DNA of 7,891 bases from Alphaproteobacteria bacterium. Lineage in GTDB: Bacteria > Pseudomonadota > Alphaproteobacteria > Micropepsales > Micropepsaceae. Below are positions 1 to 6,170 of the stretch, piece by piece. Each line of letters opens with the position of its first letter. The stretch's first letter is position 1. Under the pieces are notes generated by a model. The model worked only from the letters and a program-made list of their open reading frames with translations, searched no databases and was not told where the DNA came from. The stretch spans positions 1 to 7,891 of the forward strand of contig CANGRN010000041.1 in NCBI GenBank assembly GCA_947455695.1. Direction: 5' to 3'. The position numbers and the translations under genes were made by a program.

Positions 1-1
1 C

Positions 2-70
2 GGCACCGACGGCATCCGATGCCGCACCACCACCCCCAAGCTCACGCCCGAAGTGGCGATGTAGGCGGGC
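2..70 (+). other. glmM: Detached N-terminal coding stretch of glmM with in-frame TAG
   Basis: Read in the glmM frame from base 2, this gives GTDGIRCRTTTPKLTPEVAM, then TAG at 62-64, then AG leading into ATG 71. It matches the conserved GlmM start (FGTDGIRG...TPEVA.R.G.AAG). Compared with the family, the stop replaces the usual Arg (a single change from AGG would do it), and the Gly after GTDGIR is Cys (TGC at 20-22, one change from GGC). The window begins about six codons after the expected start codon, so the true start and ribosome binding site are not visible. The clustering of oddities at the extreme edge suggests sequencing or assembly error, but a real disabling mutation cannot be excluded from sequence alone. 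Confidence 0.8.
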
Positions 71-1330
71 ATGGCGGCTGGCCGCATCTTCAACCGCGGT
101 GAGCATCGCCATCGGGTGGTGATCGGCAAGGATACCCGCCTGTCGGGCTACATGATTGAAAGCGCGCTGGTCTCCGGCTTCACCGCCGTGGGCATGGATG
201 TGTTCCAGTTCGGCCCGCGGCCCACCCCTGCCGTGGCCATGCTGACGCGCAGCTTGCGCGCCGACCTGGGCGTCATGATCACCGCCTCGCACAATCCCTA
301 CGAAGACAACGGCATCAAGTTCTTCGGACCCGACGGCCAGAAACTGTCCGACGCGGTGGAAGAAGAGATCGAGGCGCTGATGGCCGCCGGCCTGGAGCAG
401 GGCCTGGCCTCGTCGGCCCGCATCGGCCGCGCCAAGCGCATCGATGACAGCCAGGCGCGCTATATCGAATTCGCCAAGCGCACCTTCCCGCGCAATCTGA
501 AGCTGGACGGCCTTCGCATCGTGATCGACTGCGCCCATGGCGCCGCCCACAAGGTCGCGCCGGAAGTGTTGTGGGAACTGGGCGCCGATATCGTCACCCT
601 GGGCGTGTCGCCCGACGGCACCAATATCAACCAGGAATGCGGTTCGACCGCGCCGGCCGCCATGTGCGCCCGGGTACGCGAAGTGCGCGCCGATTTCGGC
701 ATCGCGCTGGACGGCGACGCCGACCGGGTGGTGATGGCCGACGAACATGGCCGCATCATCGATGGCGACCAGATCCTGGCCCTGATCGCCAAGAGCTGGT
801 CCAGGACCGAACGCCTCAAGGGCGGCGGCGTGGTCGGCACGGTGATGTCAAATGCGGGGCTGGACCGCTATCTCAAGACCTTGAACCTGTCCCTGGCGCG
901 CTCGGCGGTGGGCGACCGCTATGTGCTGGAGGAAATGGCCAAGGGCGGCTTCAATGTCGGCGGCGAACAGTCCGGCCATATCATCCTGTCGGATTTTTCC
1001 ACCACCGGCGACGGTCTGGTGGCGGCGCTGCAGGTGCTGGCTGTGCTGGCGCAGGAAAACAAGCCGGCCAGCGAGGCGGCGCATCTGTACGAGCCGCTGC
1101 CCCAGGTGCTGGAAAATGTGCGCTTCAAGAAGGGCTCGCCGCTGGACGACGAAAAGGTCAAGTCCAGCATCGAATCCGGCAATGCGAAGCTGGGCGCCGG
1201 CGGGCGCATCCTGGTGCGCAAGTCGGGCACCGAGCCGCTGATCCGCGTCATGGCCGAAGGCGAGGATGAAAAACTCGTGCGCGCCGTTGTGCGCCAGATC
1301 GCTTCGGCAATCGAAGAAGTGGCGGCTTAG
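71..1330 (+). CDS. glmM: Phosphoglucosamine mutase, 5' end broken by a stop and cut by the window edge
   Basis: GlmM converts glucosamine-6-phosphate to glucosamine-1-phosphate in the cytoplasm, on the route to UDP-GlcNAc for peptidoglycan and LPS. The open frame from 71 gives 419 residues and carries every later signature: the active-site phosphoserine loop TASHNP (Ser73 here, equivalent to about Ser102 in full-length enzymes), the metal loop DGDADR (214-219), the sugar-binding GGEQSGH (297-303) and the phosphate-binding [10 protein letters not shown] (383-392). ATG 71 is unlikely to be the natural start, because the same frame upstream still encodes the conserved N-terminus (GTDGIR at 2-19). 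Adding that stretch and about six missing residues gives about 448 residues, normal for the family. A TAG at 62-64 separates the two parts. The product identity is certain; whether this copy is functional is not. thiD follows after 9 bases, suggesting cotranscription. Confidence 0.93.
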   Translation: MAAGRIFNRGEHRHRVVIGKDTRLSGYMIESALVSGFTAVGMDVFQFGPRPTPAVAMLTRSLRADLGVMITASHNPYEDNGIKFFGPDGQKLSDAVEEEIEALMAAGLEQGLASSARIGRAKRIDDSQARYIEFAKRTFPRNLKLDGLRIVIDCAHGAAHKVAPEVLWELGADIVTLGVSPDGTNINQECGSTAPAAMCARVREVRADFGIALDGDADRVVMADEHGRIIDGDQILALIAKSWSRTERLKGGGVVGTVMSNAGLDRYLKTLNLSLARSAVGDRYVLEEMAKGGFNVGGEQSGHIILSDFSTTGDGLVAALQVLAVLAQENKPASEAAHLYEPLPQVLENVRFKKGSPLDDEKVKSSIESGNAKLGAGGRILVRKSGTEPLIRVMAEGEDEKLVRAVVRQIASAIEEVAA

Positions 1331-1339
1331 GCTCATCCG

Positions 1340-2143
1340 ATGGCGATGGCGCGGCTGCTGGTGATCGCCGGATCGGATTCGTCCGGTGGCGCCGGCATCC
1401 AGGCCGACATCAAGACCGCTCAGGCCTTCGGCGTCTATGCCCAGACCGCGATCACCGCCGTCACCGTGCAGAACACGCTGGGCGTCACCGGTGCGCATAT
1501 CGTGCCGGTGGATGTGGTGCGGGACCAGATCATCGCCTGTCTCTCCGATATCGGCGCCGATGCGATCAAGACCGGCATGCTGGGCAGCGCCGCGATGACC
1601 CGGATGGTGGCCGACACATTGGCCGAACATGCGCCCTCCATTCCCCTGGTGGTGGACCCGGTGATGGTGGCCAAGGGCGGCTCGTCCCTGCTGGAGGACG
1701 ACGCCATCACGGTGCTGAAGAAAACGCTGCTGCCGATGGCGGCGCTGATCACGCCCAACCTGCCTGAGGCCGAGGCCTTGACCGGCATCCTGCCGGTCAG
1801 CGAACACCGGCTGCGCAACGCCGCGATGGTGTTCAAACTGCTGGGCTGCAACGCCGTGCTGTTCAAGGGTGGGCATGCCCCCACTTCCAATGAAAAAAGT
1901 GGTGACGTGGTTCGGGACACGCTGTGGTTCGGCGGGGATTTCACAAATCTGGAGGCGCCGCGCCAGCCCACGCCCCACACCCACGGAACCGGCTGCACCC
2001 TGGCCACCGCCATCGCCTGCGGGCTGGCGCAGGGCTGCGACATGCCGGACGCGGTTGCCCGGGCCCATGCCTATGTCCAGTCGGCGATCAAGGCCGCGCC
2101 GGGACTGGGGCAGGGCCACGGCCCGCTGGGTCACGCCTTCTAG
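1340..2143 (+). CDS. thiD: Hydroxymethylpyrimidine/phosphomethylpyrimidine kinase
   Basis: ThiD phosphorylates 4-amino-5-hydroxymethyl-2-methylpyrimidine twice, giving the pyrophosphate used to build thiamine phosphate; it is cytoplasmic. The 267 residues match the usual length of about 265. Ribokinase-fold motifs appear in order: GSDSSGGAGIQAD (11-23, substrate-binding N-terminus), KTGMLGS (77-83), DPVMVAKGG (106-114), TPNLPEAE (138-145) and HGTGCT (215-220), which holds the anion hole and the Cys219 equivalent to the reported catalytic cysteine. Two ATGs compete, 1340 and 1346 (MAMARLL); neither has a strong ribosome binding site, and TAGG at the glmM stop lies 8 bases before 1340. The 9-base gap to glmM suggests a shared transcript. 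There is no space for a TPP riboswitch directly upstream, so any thiamine control would have to act elsewhere. Confidence 0.94.
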   Translation: MAMARLLVIAGSDSSGGAGIQADIKTAQAFGVYAQTAITAVTVQNTLGVTGAHIVPVDVVRDQIIACLSDIGADAIKTGMLGSAAMTRMVADTLAEHAPSIPLVVDPVMVAKGGSSLLEDDAITVLKKTLLPMAALITPNLPEAEALTGILPVSEHRLRNAAMVFKLLGCNAVLFKGGHAPTSNEKSGDVVRDTLWFGGDFTNLEAPRQPTPHTHGTGCTLATAIACGLAQGCDMPDAVARAHAYVQSAIKAAPGLGQGHGPLGHAF

Positions 2144-2178
2144 GAAGGGCGCCTCTTTCCGGCTAGCCTTGCCCCAAC

Positions 2179-2205
2179 GCCCGGAGACACGGGCAATGGG
2201 AGGGG
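2179..2205 (+). promoter_or_regulatory. Small hairpin and strong ribosome binding site before the cyclase gene
   Basis: The 66-base gap after thiD contains a short inverted repeat, GCCCG (2179-2183) and CGGGC (2190-2194) around a 6-base loop, with no T tract after it, so it is not a convincing terminator. Just downstream, GGGAGGGG (2198-2205) is a strong Shine-Dalgarno sequence; its GGAGG core lies 6 bases before ATG 2210 and fixes that start. I see no clear -35/-10 pair, so the cyclase gene could be read from its own unrecognised promoter or by run-through from thiD. Confidence 0.6.
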
Positions 2206-2209
2206 CTCC

Positions 2210-3229
2210 ATGTTCGAAAAACCATCACGCCGCAGCGCCGTGCAGCAATTGGCGGCGGGCGCCGCGCTGGCCACGACCAGCGCCAATGCACAAACCGCGC
2301 GTGCGGATTCCACGCCGGAAGATTTCGCGAAGCTGCAGAAAGATCTGTCCAACTGGAACCGCTGGGGCGCCGACGACCAGATGGGCGCGGTCAACCTGAT
2401 CACGCCGAAAAAGCGCCTGTCGGCGTTGCGCGTGGCGCGCGAAGGCGCGTCCTATTCCATGGCGCGCAATGCCGAGACCAAGGAGGCAGTGGACAATCCT
2501 GCTCCCATCGTGCGCAAGACCACGCGGGTGGGCCGCGGCCAGGTGCCCGGCAGTGCCGGCATCGGCGGCACCAGCGATACCTTCTTCATTTCGTATCACG
2601 GCTATGCCCATACCCACATGGATACGATCTGCCACTTCCTCTATGACCGGAAAATGTACAACGGTTACTCGCAGGACGAGGTGACCGAGGACGGCGCCGC
2701 CAAGAACAGCATCATCAATTTCAAGAACGGCATCATCACCCGCGGGGTGCTGATGGACATGGCGCGGCGCAAGGGCGTGGAGTATCTGGAGCCCGGCACG
2801 CCCATCTATCCCGAAGACCTGGATGCCTGGGAGAAGAAGGCCGGCGTGAAGGTTGGGCCCGGCGATGTGATGATCGTGCGCACCGGCCGCTGGGCGCGGC
2901 GCGATGCGAAAGGGCCCTGGCCGATCCAGGGCGAGGGGCTTGCCGGGCTGCACATGTCCTGCGCCCGCTGGCTGCATGCCCGCGACGTTTCCATCCTGGG
3001 CGGCGACGGGGCGCAGGATGTGATCCCATCGACCGTGACAGGCGTGTCCCAGCCCATCCATGCGCTGTGCATCGTCGCCATGGGCATGCCGATTTTCGAC
3101 AATCTGGACCTGGAGCTGGTTGGGCGCGAAGCCGAAAAGCGCAAGCGCTGGGACTTCCTGGTCACCGCTTCGCCCGCTGCAGTGCCGGGTGGCACCGGAT
3201 CGGTGCTGAATCCCATCGCGACCTTCTGA
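2210..3229 (+). CDS. Exported cyclase-family (kynurenine formamidase-like) metal-dependent hydrolase
   Basis: The 339 residues belong to the cyclase family (Pfam Cyclase, PF04199), which includes KynB-type arylformamidases, isatin hydrolases and many uncharacterised members. The N-terminus looks like a Tat signal: SRRSAVQQLAAGAALA (6-21), with a likely cleavage after ANA (about 27). The metal site is the HTHMDTICH stretch (134-142), with His136, Asp138 and His142 fitting the last three ligands of HxGTHxDxPxH. The first His of that pattern is Tyr132 here, flanked by His130 and His134, and the Pro is Ile. Further conserved-looking stretches are VGPGDVMIVRTG (215-226) and LGGDGAQD (263-270). The long form with an N-terminal NWNRWG..D..G..N segment (48-62) resembles the 300+ residue uncharacterised branch rather than true KynB of about 210 residues, and no kynurenine genes are nearby. 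The substrate is unknown. Its TGA overlaps the next start by 1 base. Confidence 0.85.
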   Translation: MFEKPSRRSAVQQLAAGAALATTSANAQTARADSTPEDFAKLQKDLSNWNRWGADDQMGAVNLITPKKRLSALRVAREGASYSMARNAETKEAVDNPAPIVRKTTRVGRGQVPGSAGIGGTSDTFFISYHGYAHTHMDTICHFLYDRKMYNGYSQDEVTEDGAAKNSIINFKNGIITRGVLMDMARRKGVEYLEPGTPIYPEDLDAWEKKAGVKVGPGDVMIVRTGRWARRDAKGPWPIQGEGLAGLHMSCARWLHARDVSILGGDGAQDVIPSTVTGVSQPIHALCIVAMGMPIFDNLDLELVGREAEKRKRWDFLVTASPAAVPGGTGSVLNPIATF

Positions 3230-3939
3230 TGACGCAGATGCCCGCCCGCCAGCAAGCCTTCCGCGCCGAGTATCGCGGCAAGATCGCACCGGCCTATCGC
3301 GGCTGGATGCATGTGGCGCTGATCTTCGGGCTGGGCGCGGCGGCGATCTGGGTTTGCGCCCGGCAGGTCACATCGCCCGCCTGGTTTGAATGGCTGGTGA
3401 TCCCGCTGGCATTCGCCATCTCCAACGTCTTTGAATGGTGGCTGCACAAATATGTGATGCACCGGCCGGTGAAGGGGCTGATGGGCATCTACAAGCGCCA
3501 CACTTTGGCCCATCACGAATTCTTCACCGATGTGGAGCCCAGCTTCGACAACACGCGCGACTTCCGCATCGTGTTCTTCCCGCCCTATGCGCTGGTGGCC
3601 TTCATGGCGATGTCGCTGGCGCCGGCCTTCCTCCTCAACCGGCTGGATTTTGCCAATGCCGGCTGGCTGCTGCTGATCACCAATGTCGCGCTCTATCTCA
3701 ACTACGAGCTGTTCCATTATTGCTGCCATGTGAAGGATGACAGTCTTGTGCGGCGCATTCCGCTGGTGAACTCCATCCGCCGCCACCACATCGCCCATCA
3801 CGACCGCTCCATCATGATGGATCGCAATTTCAACCTGACCTATCCGGTGGCGGACTGCTTCTTCGGGACCTCGGACCTGGAATGCGGCCTGGTTCGCCAC
3901 GTCTTCAATGGCTACGACACCAGCAAGGTGCGGAAATGA
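3229..3939 (+). CDS. Sterol desaturase / fatty acid hydroxylase family membrane protein
   Basis: This 236-residue integral membrane protein has the di-iron histidine clusters of the fatty acid hydroxylase superfamily (PF04116): HKYVMH (73-78), HTLAHH (91-96), HYCCH (163-167) and HHIAHH (186-191). Likely membrane segments are about 28-45, 52-69, 118-137 and 143-160, placing the His boxes on the cytoplasmic face as is usual. The family hydroxylates or desaturates sterols, fatty acids, carotenoids or hopanoid-type lipids; this member's substrate cannot be told from sequence. ATG 3229 overlaps the cyclase stop (TGATG) and lacks a good ribosome binding site, so translation probably depends on coupling to the cyclase gene. 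The frame is open further upstream inside the cyclase gene, but that part is compositional shadow and the protein homology starts after 3229. Met at 3238 is a possible alternative start. Confidence 0.88.
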   Translation: MTQMPARQQAFRAEYRGKIAPAYRGWMHVALIFGLGAAAIWVCARQVTSPAWFEWLVIPLAFAISNVFEWWLHKYVMHRPVKGLMGIYKRHTLAHHEFFTDVEPSFDNTRDFRIVFFPPYALVAFMAMSLAPAFLLNRLDFANAGWLLLITNVALYLNYELFHYCCHVKDDSLVRRIPLVNSIRRHHIAHHDRSIMMDRNFNLTYPVADCFFGTSDLECGLVRHVFNGYDTSKVRK

Positions 3940-4127
3940 GCGCGCCGCGCGGCCATGTCACAACCGGCAAGGCCAGCCTGGTCGGTGGTGTGGTAGTGGC
4001 CGTCGCCACGTTGGTGCTGTGGATGGCGGGCGCAACCGAACTGGGCTTTCACGGCCATACGGTTTTGGTGCTGGGCGTGGCGCTTGCGGCCGCAACGGGC
4101 GTGTGGACCCGGTTGGCCGATCTTTGA
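3936..4127 (+). CDS. Small two-helix membrane protein, unknown function
   Basis: This encodes 63 residues: a short polar N-terminus (MSAPRGHVTTGK), a hydrophobic helix of about residues 14-32 (SLVGGVVVAVATLVLWMAG), a short loop containing ELGFHGH, and a second helix at about 42-58 (TVLVLGVALAAATGVW). The start overlaps the desaturase-family stop by 4 bases (ATGA at 3936-3939), and AAGGTG (3925-3930) sits 5 bases before it, a good ribosome binding site. A longer reading of the same frame starts at 3882 but lies inside the desaturase gene and has no such support. I do not recognise the family. The tight coupling suggests a small partner, stabiliser or accessory of the membrane enzyme encoded before it; that is inference. 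Confidence 0.7.
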   Translation: MSAPRGHVTTGKASLVGGVVVAVATLVLWMAGATELGFHGHTVLVLGVALAAATGVWTRLADL

Positions 4128-4135
4128 TTTCAACA

Positions 4136-4141
4136 AAAGGA
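4136..4141 (+). promoter_or_regulatory. Ribosome binding site that decides the cupin start
   Basis: AAAGGA lies 8 bases before ATG 4150 but only 2 before the in-frame ATG 4144. The spacing favours 4150, which also gives a textbook MKK signal peptide start. Confidence 0.65.
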
Positions 4142-4149
4142 AAATGGGA

Positions 4150-4629
4150 ATGAAAAAGACAATCACGATGGCGTTCGGCGCGGCGATGATCTTTTCGGCC
4201 GGCGCCATGGCGCAGACTTCGATGCGCAGCCGCGCACCGGAAGGTTTCAAATACATGCCTTCGAAGGACGTGGAGGCTTTGACCAGCCAGCCGGGCCCGG
4301 GCGCCAAGACCGCGTTCCCGGTCGATCATGAAAACTATTTCCTCGAATATGCCGAGCGCAACGACAAGGGCAACGAAGCCGAAGTGCACAGCCACTGGAC
4401 CCATTACATCCATGTGCTGTCGGGCGAGGCGACGCTTGTGTATGGCGGCGCGGTCACCAGCCCGCGCGAATCTGGTCCCGGACAGGTGCGCGGCCCCGGC
4501 ATCACCGGCGGCGCCAGCATGACGGTGAAGACCGGAGATTTCATGCAGATTCCGGCCGGCATGCCGCATCTGTTCAATGTCGCGGCCGGCGGCAAGTTTC
4601 GCTACCTGGTGTTCAACGGCCGCGAATAG
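4150..4629 (+). CDS. Exported cupin-domain protein
   Basis: The 159-residue protein has a Sec signal peptide: MKK, a hydrophobic core to about residue 18, and cleavage after AMA (about 19-21). The mature part is a single cupin barrel. Cupin motif 1 is around His80 and His82 (EVHSHWTHYIHVLSGE, 78-93); the usual Glu ligand is not in place, and His85 or His88 may substitute. Motif 2 is GDFMQIPAGMPHLFN (129-143), with His140 as the remaining ligand. Small cupins bind a metal and act as dioxygenases, isomerases or ligand sensors; which applies here is unclear. It lies 22 bases after the small membrane protein gene in the same direction and is probably the last gene of that transcription unit, because purA converges on it. 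An upstream in-frame ATG at 4144 would add only two residues (Met-Gly). Confidence 0.83.
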   Translation: MKKTITMAFGAAMIFSAGAMAQTSMRSRAPEGFKYMPSKDVEALTSQPGPGAKTAFPVDHENYFLEYAERNDKGNEAEVHSHWTHYIHVLSGEATLVYGGAVTSPRESGPGQVRGPGITGGASMTVKTGDFMQIPAGMPHLFNVAAGGKFRYLVFNGRE

Positions 4630-4682
4630 TTGAGTTAAGCAGCGTCCATACTGGATAGGCCCATCGGCGCCTCGCTTGTGCT

Positions 4683-4739
4683 CGGCGCGTTCGTCGCTCT
4701 TGCAGGTCCACTGGACCTGCTCACGCGCTGCGCGCGCCG
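4683..4739. repeat. Extended interrupted palindrome between convergent genes
   Basis: The core GCAGGTCCA-C-TGGACCTGC (4702-4720) is a perfect inverted repeat with 9-base arms about one central base. Symmetry continues about the same centre (4711): CGC 4695-4697 pairs with GCG 4725-4727, and CGGCGCG 4683-4689 pairs with CGCGCCG 4733-4739. There is no T run on either side, so it is not a classic intrinsic terminator, although it may still terminate or insulate the convergent cupin and purA transcripts. It could instead be a dispersed intergenic palindrome or a protein-binding dyad. The rest of the 114-base gap (4630-4682) shows no gene or clear motif. Confidence 0.65.
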
Positions 4740-4743
4740 CTCC

Positions 4744-6033
4744 TCACCGGTCGACGAACGGGTCTTGCACCATGATGGTGTCGTCGCGGTCGGGGCTGGT
4801 GGACAGCAAGGCCACCGGCGCGCCGATCAGCTCTTCCACCCGCTTGACGTACTTGATGGCGTTGGCGGGAAGCTGGGCCCAGCTGCGCGCCCCGGCGGTG
4901 GTGTCTTTCCAGCCTTCCAGGGTCTCATAGACCGGGGTGAGCCGCGCCTGCAGGTTGGCGTCGGCGGGCAGGTAATCCAGGGTCTGGCCGTCCAGCTCAT
5001 AGGCGACGCAGATCTTGATCTCGTCAAAGCCGTCCAGCACGTCCAGCTTGGTCAGGGTGATGCCGTCCACGCCGCCGGTGACGCAGGTCTGGCGCACCAG
5101 CACGGCGTCGAACCAGCCGCAACGGCGCTTGCGTCCTGTCACGGTGCCGAATTCATGGCCGCGCTCGCCCAGCTTTTCGCCGGTGGCGTCTTTGAGTTCG
5201 GTGGGGAAGGGGCCTTCGCCCACGCGGGTGGTGTAGCTTTTGACGATGCCCAGCACGGTGCCGATGGCGCGGGGACTTACGCCGGCGCCCGCCGCGGCCT
5301 GGCCCGCCACGGTGTTCGACGAGGTGACGAAGGGGTAGGTGCCGTGATCGATGTCCAGCAGCACGGCCTGGGCACCTTCGAACAGAATGCGCTTGCCGGC
5401 CTTGCGGGCCGCGTCCAGCTCGCGCCAGGACGAACCCAGGAAGGGCGCGATCTTGGGAGCAATCTCGTTCAGCAGTTTCAGCAGCGCACCGGCATCAACT
5501 TCGGCGGCGCCAAAGCCGCGGCGCAGCACATTGTGATGGGCCAACAGCCGCTCGATCTTGCCGGGCAGGCTGGCGGGGTCTTTCAAATCGATGGCGCGGA
5601 TGGCGCGGCGGCCGACCTTGTCTTCATAGGTCGGGCCAATGCCGCGCTTGGTGGTGCCGATCTTCTGCGAAGAGGCTTCTTCGCGCAGCGCATCCAGTTC
5701 GCGGTGCAGCGGCAGTACCAGACAGGCATTCTCGGCCAGCACCAGCAGATCGGGCGTCACGCTCAGGCCGGCGGCGCCGACCTTGGCGATTTCCTCCAGC
5801 AGGGACCAGGGGTCCACCACCACGCCATTGCCGATGATGGAGCGCTTGCCCTGCACCACGCCCGACGGCAGCAGCGACAGCTTGTAGGTCTTGTCCCCCA
5901 CCACGATGGTGTGGCCGGCATTGTTGCCGCCCTGGAAGCGCACCACCATGTCGGCGCGGTTCGACAGCCAGTCGATGATCTTGCCTTTGCCTTCGTCGCC
6001 CCATTGGGCGCCGATCACCGTGACGTTGGACAT
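4744..6033 (-). CDS. purA: Adenylosuccinate synthetase
   Basis: PurA joins IMP and aspartate using GTP to form adenylosuccinate, the first committed step to AMP; it is cytoplasmic and homodimeric. The 429 residues match the family length. The P-loop-like WGDEGKGK (11-18) contains the catalytic Asp13; His41 in NNAGHT is the second catalytic residue. The IMP-binding stretch [13 protein letters not shown] (127-139), the [20 protein letters not shown] region and RRCGWFD are all present. ATG at 6033-6031 gives the standard N-terminus ([15 protein letters not shown]). The ribosome binding site is weak: only an AAGG about 17 bases upstream is visible. A promoter and leader hairpin upstream suggest purA has its own transcription start, separate from the rcnB-like gene before it. 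No other purine gene is nearby. The last codon is 24 bases from the intergenic palindrome core. Confidence 0.96.
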   Translation of the reverse strand: MSNVTVIGAQWGDEGKGKIIDWLSNRADMVVRFQGGNNAGHTIVVGDKTYKLSLLPSGVVQGKRSIIGNGVVVDPWSLLEEIAKVGAAGLSVTPDLLVLAENACLVLPLHRELDALREEASSQKIGTTKRGIGPTYEDKVGRRAIRAIDLKDPASLPGKIERLLAHHNVLRRGFGAAEVDAGALLKLLNEIAPKIAPFLGSSWRELDAARKAGKRILFEGAQAVLLDIDHGTYPFVTSSNTVAGQAAAGAGVSPRAIGTVLGIVKSYTTRVGEGPFPTELKDATGEKLGERGHEFGTVTGRKRRCGWFDAVLVRQTCVTGGVDGITLTKLDVLDGFDEIKICVAYELDGQTLDYLPADANLQARLTPVYETLEGWKDTTAGARSWAQLPANAIKYVKRVEELIGAPVALLSTSPDRDDTIMVQDPFVDR

Positions 6034-6064
6034 GCTGATAAACCCGTACCTTGCTGATGCTCAA

Positions 6065-6082
6065 CCTGTGGTGAGCCACAGG
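6065..6082 (-). promoter_or_regulatory. Hairpin in the purA leader
   Basis: CCTGTGG (6065-6071) and CCACAGG (6076-6082) form a perfect 7-base-pair stem with a 4-base loop, 32 bases before the purA start codon. If the promoter at 6094-6122 is used, transcription would begin near 6087, putting this hairpin almost at the 5' end of the mRNA. It could protect the transcript from decay or be a dyad operator; no known purine riboswitch is recognisable. Confidence 0.55.
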
Positions 6083-6093
6083 CACGGTGGCGG

Positions 6094-6122
6094 CTTATAG
6101 CAGCTAAGGGACGGGGTGTAAG
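6094..6122 (-). promoter_or_regulatory. Predicted sigma70-type promoter for purA
   Basis: On the - strand, CTTACA (complement of 6117-6122; 4 of 6 matches to TTGACA) and TATAAG (complement of 6094-6099; 5 of 6 to TATAAT) are separated by exactly 17 bases. The position, about 60 bases before purA and downstream of the terminator of the preceding gene, is what a purA promoter would need. The call is by consensus only. Confidence 0.5.
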
Positions 6123-6128
6123 GGCAAA

Positions 6129-6158
6129 GGTGCCGCACTCACGGGAAAATGCGGCACC
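6129..6158 (-). terminator. Hairpin terminator after the rcnB-like gene
   Basis: GGTGCCGCA (6129-6137) and TGCGGCACC (6150-6158) make a perfect 9-base-pair GC-rich stem with a 12-base loop, 12 bases past the stop codon of the - strand gene. On that strand the stem is followed by TTTGCCCTT, a weak T tract. Placement and stem fit an intrinsic terminator; the short T run lowers confidence. Confidence 0.62.
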
Positions 6159-6170
6159 AGGCCAAAAACC

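Noticed and set aside
62..64. UAG recoding as an amino acid to explain the glmM stop
   Set aside because: TAG ends glmM, thiD and the cupin gene at the expected protein lengths, so it functions as a normal stop here.
1320..1340. TPP riboswitch controlling thiD
   Set aside because: Only 9 bases separate glmM and thiD, leaving no room for the element, and no THI-box sequence is seen nearby.
848..2134. Long open frame on the - strand opposite glmM and thiD (428 codons)
   Set aside because: Its product is a His/Arg/Gln/Gly-rich low-complexity sequence with no domain, and the + strand codes for two well-conserved enzymes. It is an antisense shadow typical of GC-rich DNA.
4678..6057. 459-codon open frame on the + strand opposite purA
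   Set aside because: It covers purA entirely and reads as low-complexity Gly/Ala/Gln/His-rich sequence with no motif; purA is unmistakable.
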